Positions 26,393-33,664 of a stretch of DNA of 64,000 nt are shown here, piece after piece. Position 1 is the stretch's first letter; each line of letters begins with the position of its first letter. Source of the stretch: Brevibacillus thermoruber 423 (GTDB taxonomy: Bacteria; Bacillota; Bacilli; Brevibacillales; Brevibacillaceae); NCBI RefSeq assembly GCF_000454065.1, contig NZ_ATNE01000001.1:560501-624500 (forward strand), read 5' to 3'. The notes under the pieces were generated by a model, which saw only the letters and a program-made list of their open reading frames with translations, searched no databases and was not told where the DNA came from. The position numbers and the translations under genes were made by a program.

Positions 26393-26462
26393 CCAACAAA
26401 AATCGCCGGGTGGGTCAATTCAAAACCGGCGATGGTGGGTCAAAGTAAAGTCGGCGTTGACA

Positions 26463-26467
26463 TGTGT
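26463..26467. repeat. Target-site duplication, right copy (TGTGT)
   Basis: The sequence is identical to 24288-24292 and immediately follows the right IS end. Confidence 0.75.
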
Positions 26468-26500
26468 TATATTTTTCAAAACACTAAGGGAGGTATTAAT

Positions 26501-26683
26501 GTGGAATTTTATTACTTAGGAATACTGATTATCCTATTCATTCTTGCTATATACAATTTTTTAGAAGCAATTAAATGGATTGTAGAGAAAAATGAGAAGG
26601 AATTTAATAAACGAAGAATAGTTTCCATCGTGAGTCTCGTTATTTTTATGATTATCTATATTCTTTCATTCAAATTAAAATAA
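26501..26683 (+). CDS. Small two-helix membrane protein
   Basis: This 60-aa protein consists of two hydrophobic helices (YYLGILIILFILAIYNFL and IVSIVSLVIFMIIYILSF) joined by a charged loop (VEKNEKEFNKRR). GTG 26501 follows GGGAGG at good spacing. Strong AT bias sets it apart from the surrounding chromosome. No family recognised; it may have belonged with the decayed gene left of the IS element before insertion. Confidence 0.5.
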   Translation: MEFYYLGILIILFILAIYNFLEAIKWIVEKNEKEFNKRRIVSIVSLVIFMIIYILSFKLK

Positions 26684-26722
26684 ACCTAATATTGAAACTA
26701 TCACTAAAACTCGTTACAAAAA

Positions 26723-27010
26723 TCATGGTTGTCGAGAAATTCTCGACAACCTGTTACAATTGAAATCCGTCAAATGAGCTAATAGTGTAAAAAATATGTT
26801 CAGGATAAACGTATATATGGCCCGTGATTCCGTGAATCTACCGTTCCTCAAGTCCCCTATGCGTTGCATCATTTCCAATCCTGCCTCCAGTGTGAGCATA
26901 TCCGCTGCAAGCAAACGCTTCACCACATATGCTTTTATACCATCCCCAGCACTGAAATGCCTATCTCGCGTATTCGCATCGAACATGTTTGCAAAACCTT
27001 GGGAAATCAT
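26723..27010 (-). CDS. Unrecognised 95-aa open frame
   Basis: The frame starts at ATG 27010 and encodes a hydrophilic first half (GDGIKAYVVKRLLAADMLTL) and a more hydrophobic second half. Its ATG overlaps the stop of a 13-codon frame at 27007-27048 that has a strong GGAGGG site, so it could be translated by coupling, or the pair could be one frameshifted gene. No family resemblance was recognised. It ends inside the hairpin at 26726-26750. Confidence 0.3.
   Translation of the reverse strand: MISQGFANMFDANTRDRHFSAGDGIKAYVVKRLLAADMLTLEAGLEMMQRIGDLRNGRFTESRAIYTFILNIFFTLLAHLTDFNCNRLSRISRQP
26726..26750 (-). terminator. Perfect hairpin, probable minus-strand terminator
   Basis: GGTTGTCGAG and CTCGACAACC form a perfect 10-bp stem around AAATT. 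Read on the minus strand it is followed by ATGATTTTTG, a weak T-tract. It is close to the end of the minus-strand open frame. Confidence 0.45.
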
Positions 27011-27048
27011 TCCGTGTATCCGTATTTTGAGCAGGGTGCATCAGGCAT
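27007..27048 (-). CDS. Short 13-codon frame with strong ribosome site
   Basis: ATG 27048 is preceded by GGAGGG at six-base spacing and encodes MPDAPCSKYGYTE before TGA, which overlaps the ATG of the next frame. It is either a leader peptide or the 5' end of a frameshifted gene. Confidence 0.3.
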   Translation of the reverse strand: MPDAPCSKYGYTE

Positions 27049-27060
27049 AGACAACCCTCC

Positions 27061-27195
27061 ATGAAAATTTTCGGAACAGTAACGAAAGGGATATCAGACG
27101 AGGGGGTTCCCCGCCTCTTGACCTTTCCGCAGCGGCAGCCCTTACGCTGGAAGCGACACCATCATCACCATCATAGCGGAGGGAAATCCAGATGA
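27061..27195 (+). CDS. Possible 44-aa leader peptide with six histidines before mtaD
   Basis: An uninterrupted frame from ATG 27061 to TGA 27195 encodes MKIFGTVTKG at its start and WKRHHHHHHSGGKSR at its end; the stop overlaps the mtaD ATG (ATGA). The six His codons lie at 27157-27174. There is no Shine-Dalgarno upstream, so translation is uncertain, but stop-start coupling and the His run recall amino-acid-sensing leaders. Chance is possible. Confidence 0.25.
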   Translation: MKIFGTVTKGISDEGVPRLLTFPQRQPLRWKRHHHHHHSGGKSR

Positions 27196-28484
27196 ACACG
27201 ACACTGCTCAAAGGGTGCACGATCCTGACGATGCGGGAGGGCGATCAGCCGTTTGCGGGGGACATTCTGATCGAGGGCGAGCGGATCGCCGGCGTCGCCC
27301 CCGTCATCGACCGGGAGGCGGACGAGGTGATCGACGCCAGGGGGATGGCGGCGATGCCCGGCCTGATCAACGCCCACAACCACGCCGCCATGTCCCTGCT
27401 GCGCGGCTTTTCCGACGACCTGAAGCTGATGGACTGGCTGGAGAAAAAGATGCTCCCCGCCGAAGCGCGGATGACCGAAGAGGACATCTACTGGGGCACG
27501 CTGCTCGCCGCAGCGGAAATGATCCGCTCCGGCACGACCGCGTTTGCCGACATGTACGTCTGCATGGACGCGGTGGGACAGGCGGTGCTGGACAGCGGGA
27601 TGCGGGCCTCGCTCACCCGGGGGCTGGTCTTTCTCCAGGATGACGGCGGCAGGCGAATGCAGGAAGGGATCGACCTGGTGGAAAAGTGGTCAGGCGCGGG
27701 CGGCGGGCGCATCACCACGATGTTTGGCCCGCACGCCCCCTATACCTGCCCGCCCGAGCCGCTGCGGGAGGTGATCGCGCTGGCCCGGGAGCGGCGCGTT
27801 CCCATCCACATCCACCTGGCCGAAACCGTCGAGGAGACGGTCAAAATCCGCGACAAGTACGGACAGACCCCGACCGAATACCTGTACCAGCTCGGCCTGT
27901 TCGAACACCATCACGTCCTCTTGGCCCACGCCGTTCACCTGACGCGCCGGGACATCGGCTTCCTGCGCGGGATGCGCGGCGGTGTCGCCCACAATCCCGT
28001 CAGCAACCTGAAGCTGGGCTGCGGCATCGCGCCGGTGGCGGAGATGCTCGCGCAGGGCGTCACCGTCGGCCTGGGCACGGACGGCGCCGGCAGCGCCACC
28101 ACGCTGGACATGTTTGCGGAAATCAAGGCGGCCACCTGGCTGCAGAAGCTGGATCACGGCGACCCGACCCGACTGCCGGCGGAGCAGGCGCTGCGCATGG
28201 CGACGATCGAAAGCTCCAAACTGCTGGGCATCGACCACGAGGTGGGGACGCTGGAAGCGGGCAAAAAGGCGGACCTCATTCTGATCGACCTCGACAAGCC
28301 CCACCTGCAGCCCGTCCACAACATCGCCTCGCTGATCGCCTACAGCGCCGAGGGAGGGGACGTCGACACCGTGTTCGTCAACGGCCGCATGCTGATGCGC
28401 CGGCGTGAACTGCTGACCCTCTCCTGGGAAGACGTAAAGAGAGAGGCGGCAAAGCGGGCGGCGAGACTGGTTCAGGGGTTGTGA
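27192..28484 (+). CDS. mtaD: 5-methylthioadenosine/S-adenosylhomocysteine deaminase
   Basis: This 430-aa amidohydrolase deaminates MTA/SAH-type adenosine derivatives, feeding purine and methionine salvage. Metal-site motifs are present in order: PGLINAHNHAAMSLLRG (HxH), IHIHLAETVEET, LLAHAVHLT and GLGTDGAGSATTLDM. ATG 27192 has AGCGGAGGG at suitable spacing. It stands alone on the plus strand and is followed by an intrinsic terminator. Related guanine or atrazine-type deaminases share the fold, but the full motif set matches MtaD best. Confidence 0.88.
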   Translation: MNTTLLKGCTILTMREGDQPFAGDILIEGERIAGVAPVIDREADEVIDARGMAAMPGLINAHNHAAMSLLRGFSDDLKLMDWLEKKMLPAEARMTEEDIYWGTLLAAAEMIRSGTTAFADMYVCMDAVGQAVLDSGMRASLTRGLVFLQDDGGRRMQEGIDLVEKWSGAGGGRITTMFGPHAPYTCPPEPLREVIALARERRVPIHIHLAETVEETVKIRDKYGQTPTEYLYQLGLFEHHHVLLAHAVHLTRRDIGFLRGMRGGVAHNPVSNLKLGCGIAPVAEMLAQGVTVGLGTDGAGSATTLDMFAEIKAATWLQKLDHGDPTRLPAEQALRMATIESSKLLGIDHEVGTLEAGKKADLILIDLDKPHLQPVHNIASLIAYSAEGGDVDTVFVNGRMLMRRRELLTLSWEDVKREAAKRAARLVQGL

Positions 28485-28506
28485 CGGAACACGCGGTCGC
28501 GGAAAA

Positions 28507-28542
28507 AACAAGCCGTGCTCCCAATGGGAAACACGGCTTGTT
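28507..28542 (+). terminator. Intrinsic terminator after mtaD
   Basis: AACAAGCCGTG pairs with CACGGCTTGTT, with inner TCCC/GGGA, followed by CTTTCTT. The flanking A-run makes it usable on both strands. Confidence 0.8.
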
Positions 28543-28610
28543 CTTTCTTCCGCTCCTTTTGGCCCCGGAGCGGTGCCGGCGAACCCGCTGCGATTGTGTG
28601 CGCAGGGGCA

Positions 28611-28811
28611 TCAGTCAGGTTCCTGTTCGTTCTCATCCGGATTGTTCTTTTCCTTGCCGCCAGCCGGCAGGCGGCCGGCTCGTCTGGCGGATTCCCGAAG
28701 CAGGAATTCAATGTGGGCATTGACGCTTCGGAATTCATCGGCCGCCCACCGTTCCAGCACCTCGTACAAATTCATGTCAATTCGCAAGGGAAACTGCTTC
28801 TTTTTGGCCAT
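28611..28811 (-). CDS. Arc-type ribbon-helix-helix protein paired with SPFH gene
   Basis: This 66-aa protein reads as a small ribbon-helix-helix DNA-binding domain: strand KKQFPLRIDM followed by two helices (LYEVLERWAADEF and VNAHIEFLLRESARRAG) and a charged tail rich in Glu, Lys and Asn. It probably binds DNA as a dimer. ATG 28811 was selected because upstream residues are unrelated to the fold. It follows the SPFH gene by 22 bp; this adjacency is common in Firmicutes, suggesting that the regulator controls the pair. Confidence 0.75.
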   Translation of the reverse strand: MAKKKQFPLRIDMNLYEVLERWAADEFRSVNAHIEFLLRESARRAGRLPAGGKEKNNPDENEQEPD

Positions 28812-28833
28812 ATCCCTGTACCAGCATCTGCTC

Positions 28834-29676
28834 TTAATAGATCGAGCCCGTATTGATAACCGGATGAGCTTCCCGCTCGGATACAATGGCCACCATCAGG
28901 TTGTTGACCATGGCCGCCTTTCGCTCGTCGTCCAGCTCGATCACGCCGTCTTCCTTGAGCTTGTTGACGGCCATCTGAACCATGCCGACAGCCCCTTCCA
29001 CGATCTTCTTCCGGGCGGCAATGATCGCGGCCGCCTGCTGGCGCTGCAGCATCGCTCCCGCAATCTCCGTCGCATAGGCCAGATGTGTCAGGCGCGCCTC
29101 CAACACCTCGACGCCGGCAACAAGCAGCCGCTGCTGCAGTTCACGGGCCAGCTCCGAAGCGACTTCATCCGCATTGCCGCGCAGCGAGCTGGCATTCATG
29201 TCTTCAAATGTATCGTAGGGATATTTGCTGGCAATGTGTCTGAGCGCCGTTTCGCTTTGAATTTCCACAAACTTCTCGTAATTGTCTACGTCAAACAAGG
29301 CTTTGGCGGAATCGACCACGCGAAACACGACGACAGCCGCGATCTCAATCGGATTTCCTTCCACATCGTTGACTTTCAGCTTTGCGCTGTTGAAATTGCG
29401 AACGCGCAGCGACACCTTTTTTCGGATCGTAAACGGCGTTCCCCACCAGAAGCCGCTCCTGCGTACGCTGCCCAGGTATTGGCCGAAGAAGATCAGCACC
29501 TTTGCTTCATTGGGATGAACGATGAAGAACCCCGTGATTCCCGCAGCGAAAAGCAGCAGAAAGAGGATGCCGATCAAACTGCCCTCGCTGAGGAAATACA
29601 GTCCCAATCCAAAAAGCACCGCAACCAGCAGCAAACCGAAAAATCCATTCAGCGCCCACGTCTGTTTTTCCGTCAT
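28834..29676 (-). CDS. SPFH (Band 7) domain membrane protein
   Basis: This 280-aa protein has two N-terminal transmembrane helices (residues 9-48), then a Band 7/SPFH domain ([29 protein letters not shown] through [27 protein letters not shown]). A helical coiled region with [29 protein letters not shown] follows. SPFH proteins oligomerise in membrane microdomains and scaffold or restrain proteases. ATG 29676 follows GGAAGGGA. The adjacent RHH gene is presumably co-transcribed. Confidence 0.88.
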   Translation of the reverse strand: MTEKQTWALNGFFGLLLVAVLFGLGLYFLSEGSLIGILFLLLFAAGITGFFIVHPNEAKVLIFFGQYLGSVRRSGFWWGTPFTIRKKVSLRVRNFNSAKLKVNDVEGNPIEIAAVVVFRVVDSAKALFDVDNYEKFVEIQSETALRHIASKYPYDTFEDMNASSLRGNADEVASELARELQQRLLVAGVEVLEARLTHLAYATEIAGAMLQRQQAAAIIAARKKIVEGAVGMVQMAVNKLKEDGVIELDDERKAAMVNNLMVAIVSEREAHPVINTGSIY

Positions 29677-29714
29677 TTCCGCACGTCCCTTCCTTATTTA
29701 TAATCATTTTAAAG

Positions 29715-29733
29715 TGATATCATCATTATATCA
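29715..29733. promoter_or_regulatory. Palindrome upstream of the SPFH-RHH pair
   Basis: TGATAT and ATATCA flank seven bases, 39 bp upstream of the SPFH start and overlapping a TATAAT-like sequence on the minus strand. It is a reasonable binding site for the RHH protein, but only by position and symmetry. Confidence 0.4.
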
Positions 29734-29773
29734 TTCAGATATGTACGGAGTAAAGAACGTCTCCCCGGCAAAC

Positions 29774-29813
29774 ACAAAAAGCCGCCCTCCCGGTTTGAAA
29801 GGGAGGAACGGCT
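29774..29813 (-). terminator. Intrinsic terminator of the UlaG-like gene
   Basis: AGCCG and CGGCT enclose CCTCCC/GGGAGG; on the minus strand the stem is followed by TTTTTGTG. It lies 74 bp after the gene's stop. Confidence 0.8.
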
Positions 29814-29886
29814 GTGTCTGCCTGTTTGACTGCCCATGCTTGTCGTACAGTTCGCACTGCACGCTGCTTGTTTTTTCGCAAACCTT

Positions 29887-30579
29887 TTACAGACGAATGA
29901 CTTCTCCCGGCTTCAGCGCTTGTCCATCGATCCGTTTCTCCTTCAGACGGGCAGCGAACGCCTCTCCGTCCTGTTGGATCGGCGGGAACGTGTTGTAGTG
30001 AATCGGCACGACGAACTTGGCCTTGAGCCACTCGGCGGCCGTTTCCGCGTCTTCCGGTCCCATCGTGAAGACATCCCCGATCGGCAGGAAGGCAACATCG
30101 ATGTCGTGGCGCTCTCCGAGCAGCTTCATGTCGCCGAACAGGCCGGTATCGCCGGCGTGATACACGGTCTTGCCGCCCATGTTCACGATGAACCCGCCGG
30201 GCATGCCCAGGTAGACGATCCGCTTCTCCTCATCGTACACCATGCCGGAGCTGTGGAACGCCTGCGTCATTTTCACGCGGCCAAACGGAAACGCTGCCGA
30301 CCCGCCCAGGTTGAGCGCCGTCGTCTTCGCTCCCTGCCAGGCCAGGTAGTTGGCCAGTTCAAACGTGGCGATAATGGTCGCATCGTTCTGCTTGGCCAGT
30401 TCCACGGCGTCGAGAATGTGATCCTGGTGGCCGTGCGTCAGCAGGATGTACTGCACGCGGATGTCGGACAGCTTGGTCGCCGCCAGCGGGTTGCCGGAGA
30501 TGAACGGGTCCACGATGATCGAATGCTCCCCGCTCGTCAACTGTACGCAGGAATGGCCGTGATACCGGATTTCCAACAT
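29887..30579 (-). CDS. UlaG/YtkL-like metal-dependent hydrolase
   Basis: This 230-aa metallo-beta-lactamase-fold protein has the metal motif [15 protein letters not shown] (HxHxDH, about residues 49-54), the [11 protein letters not shown] strand and a late [12 protein letters not shown] His. It is close in length and sequence style to YtkL of Bacillus subtilis (UPF0173), whose substrate is not established. ATG 30579 follows GGGAGA. It is a single minus-strand gene with its own terminator. Confidence 0.85.
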   Translation of the reverse strand: MLEIRYHGHSCVQLTSGEHSIIVDPFISGNPLAATKLSDIRVQYILLTHGHQDHILDAVELAKQNDATIIATFELANYLAWQGAKTTALNLGGSAAFPFGRVKMTQAFHSSGMVYDEEKRIVYLGMPGGFIVNMGGKTVYHAGDTGLFGDMKLLGERHDIDVAFLPIGDVFTMGPEDAETAAEWLKAKFVVPIHYNTFPPIQQDGEAFAARLKEKRIDGQALKPGEVIRL

Positions 30580-30665
30580 GTGATCTCCCTTCCTTCCCTC
30601 TACAATAATCGTGCTTCCCCTCTGATCATAGAAGGGAATGAAATTCATGTCAAATCGCTTTCCCG

Positions 30666-31010
30666 TCATCCGGAGGCTTTGATTTCGGCGCACACGTTTT
30701 CTTTCACATCCCGATCCGGCTCGGGCAGTATCAGATTGACAGCGGATGCCGCGACCAGCAAAACGATGGAGGCGACAAACGACAAGGCATATCCGCCCGT
30801 GTGATGATGCAAGAGGCCCGGTACATACGCCCCCAGAGCCGATCCGACCTGATGGCTGAAGAACAGCCAGCCGAGGATCTGACCGACAGAGTGTCCGCGG
30901 AAGTACTGCGTGATTAGCATCTGGGTGGGAGCAACCGTCGCAAAATCCACCAGGCCGAACAGTGCAGGAATTTGTCGCACGGTTGGCAACAGGAGTTTTC
31001 CCGCCCACAC
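30666..31010 (-). pseudogene. C-terminal remnant of an MFS transporter
   Basis: The frame covers only the last helices of a major facilitator: [45 protein letters not shown] and a final helix ([21 protein letters not shown]). An in-frame stop lies a few codons upstream of GTG 31010, and no N-terminal three quarters are found nearby; a MerR-like gene occupies that position. Full-length relatives are about 400 aa. It is therefore a deletion remnant. Confidence 0.75.
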
Positions 31011-31109
31011 AGAAAGGCTTTTACAGAATAAGGAATCGCTTCAGCCAGAGCCGGCATGGCGAACTGGCTGGTGGGCCAACGCCACATGGACAAGACGGGA
31101 GGGATCGGT

Positions 31110-31687
31110 ATGGGAAACGTGATTGAACTGGTCGCCAGGGAAAAACCTACTCCGGCCGGGAAGTGGCCGCGACGCTCGGGATTGGCGCCAGTACACTGCG
31201 CAAGTGGAGCATGCTGTTGGAACAGCACGGATACTGGTTTTTGCGGGACAGCCAAAACCGCCGGGAATACTGGCAGGCGGATGTGGCGGCCCTGCGTTCG
31301 TTTTACCAAATGACCAAAGAGCAGTTGGTTCCGCTGGAGGAAGCGGCCCGCAAGGTGGTGACGAGAACCGCTCCCGCTCCCGCGTCGGTCCCGGCACGAA
31401 CAGAAGCGGCCGCTCCGCTCGTCCCCCGCTCTCCCGCCCCGTTCGAACGGCTGGAGGAGCAGATTCACATGCTGGCCCGGCACGTGCAGCGGCAGGAGGA
31501 CGCGCAGATGGCCCTGCTGGAACGGCTGGAGAAGCAGGAGGCCTACATCCGCAGCAGCCTGAAGGAGCGGGACCGCCGCCTGACCAAGGCAATGCGCGAC
31601 ATCCTGGAAACGAAGGCGCAAATCGCCCGGATGCAGGACGAGAAGCGCAAAACCACCATCTGTCACAAATTGTTTCGCATCACCTGA
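31110..31687 (+). pseudogene. MerR/RacA-like helix-turn-helix protein with apparent frameshift
   Basis: ATG 31110, preceded by GGGAGGG at ideal spacing, opens MGNVIELVARE and then runs off into an unrelated frame. The frame shifted by one base continues with KTYSGREVAATLGIGASTLRKW, a MerR-type helix-turn-helix, followed by a proline/alanine linker and a coiled coil to TGA 31687. The junction is a run of five A (31141-31145); a sixth A would join the two parts. RacA-like proteins share this layout. The cause may be a sequencing error, slippage or mutation. GTG 31163 is the only in-frame start for the long part. Confidence 0.7.
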
Positions 31688-31727
31688 CGGGCCGTTTGCC
31701 GTGCGTGCCCGGTGCGGTTGTCGGTCT

Positions 31728-31776
31728 GCCGGGATGCGGTTGGAACGGCCTGGTTCCGCTGCGCCTCGCCGGCTTT
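31728..31776 (+). terminator. Weak terminator-like hairpin after the MerR/RacA-like gene
   Basis: GCCGG and the inner GGAAC pair with GTTCC and CCGGC, followed by seven T. The stem is interrupted, so support is modest. Confidence 0.35.
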
Positions 31777-31794
31777 TTTTCCTGCAGAAAAAAC

Positions 31795-31822
31795 GGGCTG
31801 TTGACCATCTCTTCAACAGCCC
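31795..31822 (-). terminator. Intrinsic terminator of the symporter operon
   Basis: GGGCTGTTGA and TCAACAGCCC form a perfect stem; on the minus strand it is followed by GTTTTTTC. It lies 40 bp after the symporter stop. Confidence 0.85.
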
Positions 31823-31861
31823 CATTGTATCTTCCTTCTCTTTCCAATCTGTTTGATGTTG

Positions 31862-33337
31862 TCACGCGGCGTGCGCGTTTTTGTCGCGGACCGCGGTCCT
31901 GTTCCGCATCACCAGGCTGACGGCCATCATCACCACGACGTTGACGATCAGCGCGACGATGCCGACGTTCAGATCCTGAATCGCCTGCGGCAAAAAGGGG
32001 AACAGGCTGCCGACCGTGGTCTTGCTCAGCGTGATGTAGGCCACCGTGGCCACCCCGGCGACAATGCCGGCCGCTGCTCCGTGCTTGGTCACCACATTGC
32101 GCTTCATCAGACTGAACAAGAGAGCCGGAAACAACTGCGTCACCAGGCTGTACCCCATCAAGAGCAGCGCGACAATCGCACTGCCGCCCGCAAACGTAAA
32201 GTAGAGGGAGATGAGCGCCACCACCGGCACCAGGTACTTGGCCAGTTTGGAAATCTGCGTGTCGCTCGCCTGCGGGGCGAACACCTTGTACACGTTTTTC
32301 GCCAGCAGCGTGGCGGCGGCCATCAGGATCATCGACCCCGGCACGATGGCGGTCAGCAGGCCCGCCGCCCCGATCACGCCGACAAACCACGGGTCAAACG
32401 TCTGGATGGACAGGCGCAGGAGCGACAGGTCGCCGTCCGCTCCCTTCAGGCCGGGCACCTGCAGAATGGCGGCGAAGCCCACAAAGAACACAAACAGCAG
32501 CACCAGCGAGTACAGCGGCATGATCATGGCGTTTTTTCGGAACACCCGCTCGTTTTCCGCCGAGTAGGCGGAGCCGAACGTGTGCGGCCACATGTAGAAG
32601 CCCAGCACTGTCAAGAGTACCGTGGAGATGAACCAGGAGGGGCTCATGCCGCTCTCCGGCAGGGCGAGAAATCCGGGCTTCGCCGCTTCCACCGCTTCAA
32701 ACATCGGCTGGATGCCGCCGTAGTAGTGGTACGGCAGGTAGAGGCCGAGAAAGACGACGACAAACAGAATCATGATGTCCTTGAGCATCGCCGTCCAGGC
32801 GGAGCCGTGAATGCCCGAGACCATGACGTAGACGGTGACGGCGATGGTCCCGATCCAGATGGCCGCCTGGCGGGAGATGCTGCCGTACGACGCTTCCGAC
32901 ACGATGATCCCCAGGCCCTGGAGCTGCAGCACCAGATAGGGAATCAGCGCCGCCACGCCGACGAGTGAAACCAGGATGCCCAGATACGGGCTGTTGTACT
33001 TGCTGACGAAAAAGTCAGACTGGGAGACCAGCTTGTGCTCCTTGGCATAGCGCCAGATGGCGGGGAGCAGCCAGTACGAAAGAACGTAGGCCAGCGCGCC
33101 GTACGCGATGATGTAGAACGTCGGGCCGCCCTTGCTGTAGGCCCAGCCGCTGCCGCCGAGGAACGTAAACGTGGTGTAGATTTCCCCCGCCATCAGGAGA
33201 AAGACGAAAATGGTGCCGAAGCCGCGTCCCCCCACCGTCCACTGCTCGAGGTTCATGTCCTTGCCTTTGCGCGCCCGGATGCCGAGGTAGAGGGAGATCG
33301 CCAGAAATCCGAAAATGATCAGCAACGCGGCGTTCAT
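31862..33337 (-). CDS. Sodium:solute symporter (SSS family)
   Basis: This 491-aa membrane protein has about thirteen helices and SSS signatures near the N-terminus (DMNLEQWTVGGRGFGTIFVFLLMAGE) and mid-protein (GLLTAIVPGSMILMAAATLLAKNVYKVF). It imports an organic solute with sodium. ATG 33337, with GGAGG upstream, overlaps the stop of a DUF3311 gene, the partner often seen with this subgroup. The operon also encodes two amidohydrolases, so an N-acyl or N-carbamoyl amino acid, or a ureide, is a plausible cargo; this is inference. Confidence 0.88.
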   Translation of the reverse strand: MNAALLIIFGFLAISLYLGIRARKGKDMNLEQWTVGGRGFGTIFVFLLMAGEIYTTFTFLGGSGWAYSKGGPTFYIIAYGALAYVLSYWLLPAIWRYAKEHKLVSQSDFFVSKYNSPYLGILVSLVGVAALIPYLVLQLQGLGIIVSEASYGSISRQAAIWIGTIAVTVYVMVSGIHGSAWTAMLKDIMILFVVVFLGLYLPYHYYGGIQPMFEAVEAAKPGFLALPESGMSPSWFISTVLLTVLGFYMWPHTFGSAYSAENERVFRKNAMIMPLYSLVLLFVFFVGFAAILQVPGLKGADGDLSLLRLSIQTFDPWFVGVIGAAGLLTAIVPGSMILMAAATLLAKNVYKVFAPQASDTQISKLAKYLVPVVALISLYFTFAGGSAIVALLLMGYSLVTQLFPALLFSLMKRNVVTKHGAAAGIVAGVATVAYITLSKTTVGSLFPFLPQAIQDLNVGIVALIVNVVVMMAVSLVMRNRTAVRDKNAHAA

Positions 33338-33534
33338 TGCGCATCCTCCTCCTTGTTCGCCGGGTCCAGTTTGTACACGACAGCCATGATCACCGATGTG
33401 AGGACGACCCACATGACGATCCAAAAGAGGAGAAACGGCAGGCCGAACACGTATGGGGTGACGCTGTTAACCAGCGGGATGCAGGCGAGGATGCCGATGA
33501 ACGGCAGCAGCGCCAAGAGATGAATCGCCTTCAT
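33334..33534 (-). CDS. DUF3311 small membrane subunit of the symporter
   Basis: This 66-aa protein has two membrane helices (IHLLALLPFIGILACIPLVN and VFGLPFLLFWIVMWVVLTSVIMAVVYKLDP) with the DUF3311 pattern. Such proteins are encoded directly before SSS symporters, as YhdT is before PanF. ATG 33534 follows GGGAGG, and the stop overlaps the symporter start by four bases. Confidence 0.82.
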   Translation of the reverse strand: MKAIHLLALLPFIGILACIPLVNSVTPYVFGLPFLLFWIVMWVVLTSVIMAVVYKLDPANKEEDAQ

Positions 33535-33664
33535 GGGAACCCTCCCTTCTTTTTCTGTACGAACCTGTTCGATCCGGTCTGTGTCCGACCGCGATTGGTT
33601 TGTTCCCGTCAAGAGATGCTGCCGCGCCTGCGTGGGGCGGCGGGCAGACATCGCCGGGGGACGG

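Larger units (their letters stand above)
24293..26462 (+). mobile_element. IS21-family insertion sequence, complete (2170 bp)
   Basis: The element is bounded by TGTCACCGCCG at the left and, inverted, TGTCAACGCCG at the right. Further inside, both ends repeat the blocks TTGACCCA, TCGCCGG and TTGACCCACCC at the same spacing, the multiple terminal repeats bound by IS21 transposases. It encodes istA and istB with a 4-base overlap, both intact. Flanking TGTGT duplications show simple insertion. Intact genes and ends suggest a recent and possibly active copy. Confidence 0.92.

Noticed and set aside
27157-27174. CACCATCATCACCATCAT as vector His-tag contamination
   Set aside because: Flanking bases continue naturally into the mtaD leader and ribosome site, and no other vector sequence is present; chance or a leader peptide is more likely.
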